From Blastomyces gilchristii SLH14081 (taxonomy: Eukaryota > Ascomycota > Eurotiomycetes > Onygenales > Ajellomycetaceae), in contig NW_003101681.1 of the NCBI RefSeq assembly GCF_000003855.2, positions 5,381,447 to 5,445,446 of the forward strand: a stretch of 64,000 nucleotides of DNA. The letters are read 5' to 3'. Both the position numbers and the translations under genes were made by a program. Under the pieces are notes generated by a model. The model did no database searches and had not been told where the DNA came from. It saw nothing but the letters and a program-made list of their open reading frames with translations. Below, one piece after another: positions 58,389 through 64,000 of this stretch. Numbering within the stretch: the first letter of the stretch is position 1; each line of letters starts with the position of its first letter.

Positions 58389-59552
58389 CTTCAGCCACTG
58401 AAAAAGTAATTCTTACTTAAAAGAATATGAAATTATAACAGAAAATAACTCTGTTTTTAATTCTTTGTAAGAATATTGTATAAAACTCAGAGAAAAAAAC
58501 CTTACTTTTTCAGAAGAAGTAAAAAACTATTTCTAAGATCTTTTTTTGCATTAACTGCTGCAGAAGAATGAGATAGAAACTGCTAAGATATGCACTACTG
58601 TATACTCTTTATCAAGACTTTTTCTCTTCAGAGTCTTGATATTATAGAGAATATAAGTCTGTTTCTATATAATAATATAAATATTATCAGCAGAATGTAG
58701 AGGAACTGGTTATTTATATCTTAAAATGAAAGACTTTGTCAATAATTATATTAATATGAAGTTAATTCTCAAATTCAATAGAAATTTAGTATTGCTGTTC
58801 TCAATCTCTTACAGAATCTATTGAATATTAAGATATTAAAACTAGATTTAATATATCTCACTGTGCAGGGATCAAAGGCTCAGTTAGATCTTGAGATATA
58901 CTGATTTTATAGTTGTCATGTCTGCTGATTATATATTGAATATAGTTGCTGAGATATCTTTTTGTATTTTTCTGTCAGAGATGAGCCAGATTGAAAGAAG
59001 CAGTACAAGAGTGAGACTTAATGTTGATGTCTTAGTACATCAAAGACAGAGAGGGTTTTTCACAGAGAATATACTTCAGATATGTCTATTAATTATGTGT
59101 TTAATACTATTACTGAGATATCTTTTTGTATTTTTCTGTCAGAGATGAGCCAGATTGAAAAGAGTGATACATGAGTGAGACTTGACATTGATGTTTTGAA
59201 ATATCAAAGATAGACAGGGTTTTCATAAAAGTTGCTTCTCAGATATCTTCATAATTACAGAGTATGAATCTTTCAAACTTAAGAAGATTGATGCATATGG
59301 CTAGATCTCTTTATCTTATAATTTGTATGACAATTTGGCCCGGGGTTGTGATGTGATAGGGATGAACAGGGGATAATCTCACACAGAAGTTTCAAACAAC
59401 ATCTGGTTCATATTTGACTGAATAACTTCACCATCACACGGGGTATGCGGTCAGCGATAGGGTCAAAATGCTTGTATGATCGAGGGCTTTTCGATGGATC
59501 TATCGGCGGGTTCTTATTCGAAAAATTGAGCGAGTTCGTGGTGGAGCGCTTG

Positions 59553-62500
59553 GTATAGATGATTTAAAATTTGATTCTTGAGAATAGAAAGAATAACAGT
59601 TACAGTTTTGAATAAAACATCTAATACTGTTTAATATCTCAGATCAGTAGAACTCTTAAGAGATTATTTAATATAGTTGTTTACAATCTGAATGACTGAT
59701 TATACAAGAATCATACATCTCTTGCATTATTCAGATGTGTAAGAATTTGAAGTGAGAGACTCAGTATTGTTTGTGAAATTGCAGAGTATTATTATCATTG
59801 ATTGAGTATTCTGAGATATCAGTTCTTATATGTAGTTCTGAAAGAAATCAGTGTACTTCTTGACATACTGCTTCAGTGAGTGTTTGAAGAAGTTTATCAG
59901 TTTGAGCTGTTATATATCACAATTTATTCAGTGTAGATTCAGAAGATATTCTGATCAGCAAAGCATGTATAGTATCATGAGTAATCTCATTATAATTAAC
60001 TAATATCTTCAGATTCAAGAGCTGATATTCTCAGTTTATTCAATACATGTCTGTTATATCAGATGATATATCTTACTCTCATCATAAGAGAGTATCTATC
60101 ATCAAGTTCTAGCTACTGAGGTGATAGTGTATAGTGAAATGAAAACAGCTTAATAGTTTGAATCATTGCATCTGACATTCAGTAAGCTTATAGATGATTG
60201 TGAAATACTTAAGATTCTTATAATCTGTAATTATCTTAAATTTGAAAATACTTCAGAGTTCAGAGTTTTATTCTTCTAGACAGTATATAATTATAAGAAG
60301 CTTCTTATTATAGATCTCATAATTGTATTCAGCAGAACTCAGTTTCTTAGATATAAAGATGCATGATTGTAAGACATCTTTATTATTATATTATAATATA
60401 GCTTCTTCTGTAACATAGCTAGAGAAATCAGCTTCAATAACTATCTTATAATCAGAATCAAATATTATTAGTAGAGAAGTATTAATGAATATCTTCTTTA
60501 TCTGTGTGAATATAGCTTCAGTGTTCACTGATTACTGAAATACTGAGTTCTTCTTGATAAGTTCTGTAAGTGATCTTACATATCTGAGAAGTTTTATATA
60601 ATTATTGATAGAAGTTAGTAAATCTGATGAAGCTTCATATATCTTTCACAGTATATGAAGCTTCTCATTTGAGATGATAGAGATCTTCTTAGAATTCATT
60701 TAAATTCTCTTATCAGCTTCTATGATAAAATCTAGATATTTTATACTCTTAACTTTAAAATCACACTTGTTAATATCTATTGATAGTTCTGCTTCTTATA
60801 ATCATTGTAATACTCTCTACACATGTTCTTAATGTTTCTTTCTGAATTCATTGATAAAGATGAGAATGTCATCTAGATATGCAGATTCAAACTTATTAAG
60901 AAAATCTCAGAGTGCTCAGTTAATATACTTCTGAAATATACTGAGAGTATTAGTCAGTTCAAAGAGTGTGACTACTTATTCAAAGAGATTATAATATGTT
61001 TAAAATACTGTAAGTTATTCATCTTCTTTAATAATATGAATCTTATAAAAGACAGTAATAACATCTAGCTTTATAAATCATTGAGCTTGTCTGATATATG
61101 CTAGAATTTCATTGATAAGAGATAAGAGATAATAATCTTTCTTTATTAATCTGTTCAGATCTTGATAGTTCACACAGAATTGAAGTTCTTCGTCTGATTT
61201 CTTTACAAAGAGAATAGAAGCTGTGATAGAGAAGTTGCTAATATATATGAATTCTTTATTCAATAGATTATTAAGTGTCTTCTGAAGAAGAAGAAGTTCA
61301 TCTCAGAACATATTATAAAGAGAGTCTTATAATAATTCAGAGTTTTTATCATTTTTTTTTTTCAACTTGATACTGTGATTCATTTCTGAACCTTGTAAGA
61401 AAGGTAGATTTGTAACATTATTATCTTGTTAAAAGACATCTAGATATTCATAATATTATTAAGAGAGTTTTGTATAAGAATCTATTATTGTAATATGAGA
61501 TAACTTCTCTAGAGTTTTTTTAATATCAGTCAGAATGATGAAGTAGATTATCATATAATTCTGCTATCAGTAACCTTATCAGTGATTCTGTCAGTGACTT
61601 CTTTTTCAGAGCAGTTCATAAGTGTTGATAGAGATCTGTGTCAGATTCATAGTCTTATAAATATTATCTTTATGAATTCTATCATTGTTAGAAAATATTA
61701 AGCTTCTATTTTAAGTATTTAATAAGATATCTTGTTCAGATAGTTAGACAAGTTCTAATATAAGATTATAATCAAGATTATTAACTTCATATGTATAGAC
61801 TTCTTCATATTAATGTTCTCTGATATCTATATTTAGCTTCATCATGTAACAGATGCAAATATCTTTTGAGTCATTAAATTCTGCAAGAAGTCAGAGTTTT
61901 AATAAGAAGATACACTGAAGATTATAATATCTTACAACTGAAGATTTAATCATTGCATAATAATATAGATCACTGTCTATTATAGCTTTTATATTATACA
62001 TATTATTAATCACAGTAAATACAAGAATTGTATTCATTATTATTTTCTCTTTAAATTATTGTTATCTGATCTCTTCAAGCTTCTGTTTACAAATTTGAAT
62101 AGAAGCTAATCTTTTCCCTATTTCATCAGAGTATTCTTATAGTTATCTTCTGAATCTTTCTTCAATACAATGTGATTGATGTGAACAGACACTGATTCAT
62201 TCTTTAAGTATGAAGACACTGATCTTTCTCTTGAGTGAGAAGATATATAGATTGATCAGCAGTTGAAAGTGATGTGTTCTGATCAGTTACAATTAATGTA
62301 TATCTCATATTGACATCAGTCAGTAACTTCTTTAAAAGTGATCTTAGAAACTCAGAAGCCTGTTTGAACAGCAGAGACTCTTGCTTATATATAGATATTT
62401 GAGTCTACTCAGTTCATAATATCTGTATCATTGTTATTATTCTTCAGTGCAGATGTATAAGTGACTGAGATATAACATCTTCTATTACTATTCTGTATAC

Positions 62501-62789
62501 TCTTAAGCTTGATAAGATAATTATTCAATGTTCAGAGTTGTATACAGAAACCTTCATAAGTTTAATCTTTGTCTACACTTATAAGAATCTGTAAGAGTTT
62601 GACAGTTAATATCTCCTTGAGTATATTAATCTTCATTCAATTCTTCTAAGATTAATCACCTGCTTCTAGAATCTTGATATTGAAGTCAGAAATGAATGTT
62701 ATGAGAGAAGTGTTTCTCTGTCAGATACTCTGTAACTAATCTAATACTTTCTGTTACATAGCAGTGTTTTGAAACACAGAGAGGCTCAC
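59553..62789 (-). mobile_element. Gypsy-1 internal fragment forming the spacer of the inverted repeat
   Basis: Homologous to about 30164-33855 of Gypsy-1 without the TIR element. At 61078-61263 the minus strand reads ASILFVKKSDEELQFCVNYQ, then DLNRLIKKDYYLLSLINEIL, the N-terminal RT motif. Both ends are internal to the element, so it lacks LTRs. Confidence 0.82.
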
Positions 62790-64000
62790 AGCGCTTCATC
62801 ATCAACTTGCTCAATTTTTCGAATAAGAACCCGCCGATAGATCCATCGAAAAGCCCTCAATCATACAGGCATTTTGAGCCCATTGCCGACCGCATACCGC
62901 GTGTGGTGGTGAAGTTATCCAGTCAAATGTGAACCATATATTGTTTGAAACTCCTGTGTGAGATTATCCCCTATTCACTTCTATCACACCACAACCCCGG
63001 GCCAAATTGCCATACAAAGTGTAAGGTGAAGAGACCTAGTCATATGCATCAATCTTCTTGATTTTAGAAGATCTCTGATCTGTAATTGTGAAGATATCTG
63101 AGAAGCAACTGTCATGAAAACCCTGTCTATCTTTGATGTTTTAAAACATTAACATCAAGTCTCACTCATATATCACTCTTCTCAATCTGGCTTATCTCTG
63201 ATAGAAAAATATAAAAAGATATCTTAGTAATAGTATCAAGTATATAGTCAATGAATATATCTGAAGTGTATTCTTCATGAAAAACTCTCTCTATCTTTCA
63301 TATATCAAGATATTAACATCAAGTCTCACTCTTGTATCACTTCTTTCAATCTGGCTCATCCCCAGCAGAAAAATACAAAAAGATACCTTGACAACTGTAT
63401 TTGATACATAATCAGCAGATATGACAACTATAAAATCAGTACATTTCAAGATCTGACTGGGTCTTTGATCCCTGCACAGTGAGATATATTAAATCTAGTT
63501 TTAATATCTTAATATTCAATAGATTCTGTAAGAGATTGAGAACAGTAACACTAGATTTCAATTGAATTTGAGAATTAACTCTATATTGATATAATCATTG
63601 ACAAAGTCTTTTATTTTGAGATATAAATAATCAGTTTCTTCATATTCTGCTGACAATATTTGTATTATTATATAGAAACAGACTTATATTCTCTATAATA
63701 TTAAGACTCTGAAGAGAGAAAGTCTTGATAGAGAGTATACAGTAGTGTATATCTTAGCAGTTTCTATCTCATTCTTCTGCAGCAGTTTATGCAAAAAAAA
63801 AAATCTTAGAAATAGTATTTTACTTCTCTTGAAAAAGTAAGATGTTTTTCTCTGAGTTTTATACAATATTCTTACAAAGAATTAAAAACAAAGTTATTTT
63901 CTGTCATAATTTTATATTCTTTTAAGTAAGAATTACTTTTTCAGTGACAGAAGAGCTTTCATTAATACTTAATTCTTTTTTACACTCTTTATTAACTGAT
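62790..64000 (-). repeat. Right arm of the long inverted repeat
   Basis: Reverse complement of the left arm, starting at AGCGCT (62790) with the GC-rich part (CCCGCCGATAGATCCATCG, CCCCGGGCC) to about 63010. It then covers the tandem CTTGTATCACT/GGCTCATCCCCAGC units and ends at the window edge in sequence matching 52539-52593. It carries C-to-T differences of its own. Confidence 0.88.

Larger units (their letters stand above)
52539..59552 (+). repeat. Left arm of a long inverted repeat (interrupted)
   Basis: The arm comprises about 52539-52593 and 58389-59552, split by the 5.8-kb TIR element, and is inverted at 62790-64000. It includes a tandem pair in which CTGAGATATCTTTTTGTATT starts at about 58950 and 59112, and a GC-rich inner end (59336-59552) with CCCGGGGTTG and CGATGGATCTATCGGCGGG. 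The arm may extend beyond what the window shows. A short open frame at 58891-59148 lies within it. Confidence 0.85.

Noticed and set aside
24020..64000. Mitochondrial DNA insertion suggested by AT-richness
   Set aside because: The AT-rich DNA contains Gypsy, copia, LINE and TIR elements with matching less-mutated copies, and its composition is explained by C-to-T mutation.

Overview
The window looks like a filamentous ascomycete chromosome (Pezizomycotina, perhaps Eurotiomycetes; species not determinable). The evidence is short GT-AG introns of 53-62 bp, fungal-only families (hydrolase-NACHT-WD40 NLR, azaphilone-cluster-L-type N-terminal domain, fungal HNH protein), Tad-like LINEs with tetranucleotide tails, and a sharp division between a balanced-GC island (about 1.66-24.1 kb) and very AT-rich, repeat-filled DNA on both sides. 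One assembly gap of 495 N lies at 39461-39955.

GC island, left to right: a LINE 3' scrap; a large broken NLR gene (2250-6864: alpha/beta-hydrolase, NACHT, 12 WD40 repeats of exactly 126 bp) with about 12 in-frame stops; a LINE ORF1 zinc-knuckle scrap; a broken azaphilone-L-type gene on the minus strand (7415-8625); an AT-rich pseudogene patch; a broken RING-finger gene with an unfamiliar duplicated motif (9879-11886); tandem repeats; a second copy of the azaphilone-L-type promoter cut off after a few codons (13928-14127); a hypothetical gene (15242-15666); LINE scraps; one apparently intact spliced gene encoding an HNH-nuclease-domain protein (16483-17793); a minisatellite; and a LINE fragment with an intact RNase H domain and a clear target-site duplication (20372-21591). 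Several blocks recur in inverted orientation between 13.5-16.1 kb and 19.4-23.4 kb.

AT-rich part (24.1-64 kb, plus 1-1655): nested, heavily C-to-T mutated transposons. These are a deleted Ty1/copia (to 26804); a Gypsy family B with 258-bp LTRs arranged LTR-body-LTR-body-LTR (27218-49102); a complete Gypsy-1 with 271-bp LTRs and a perfect 5-bp duplication (28762-34840) nested in it; tRNA-headed SINEs; a LINE with an (AAT)n tail; six members of a TIR transposon family (ends TAGACTGRCCG, 8-bp target duplications), five short and one 5.8 kb; and a long inverted repeat (arms about 1.2 kb) around a Gypsy-1 fragment at the right end.

The theme is genome defence and decay. Comparing the two Gypsy-1 LTRs shows a mutation process resembling repeat-induced point mutation, but acting on CpG and CpC rather than the usual CpA. 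The same signature (TGG or CGA to TGA) explains most stops in the NLR WD40 array and the azaphilone-L-type gene. No conserved metabolic cluster was seen.
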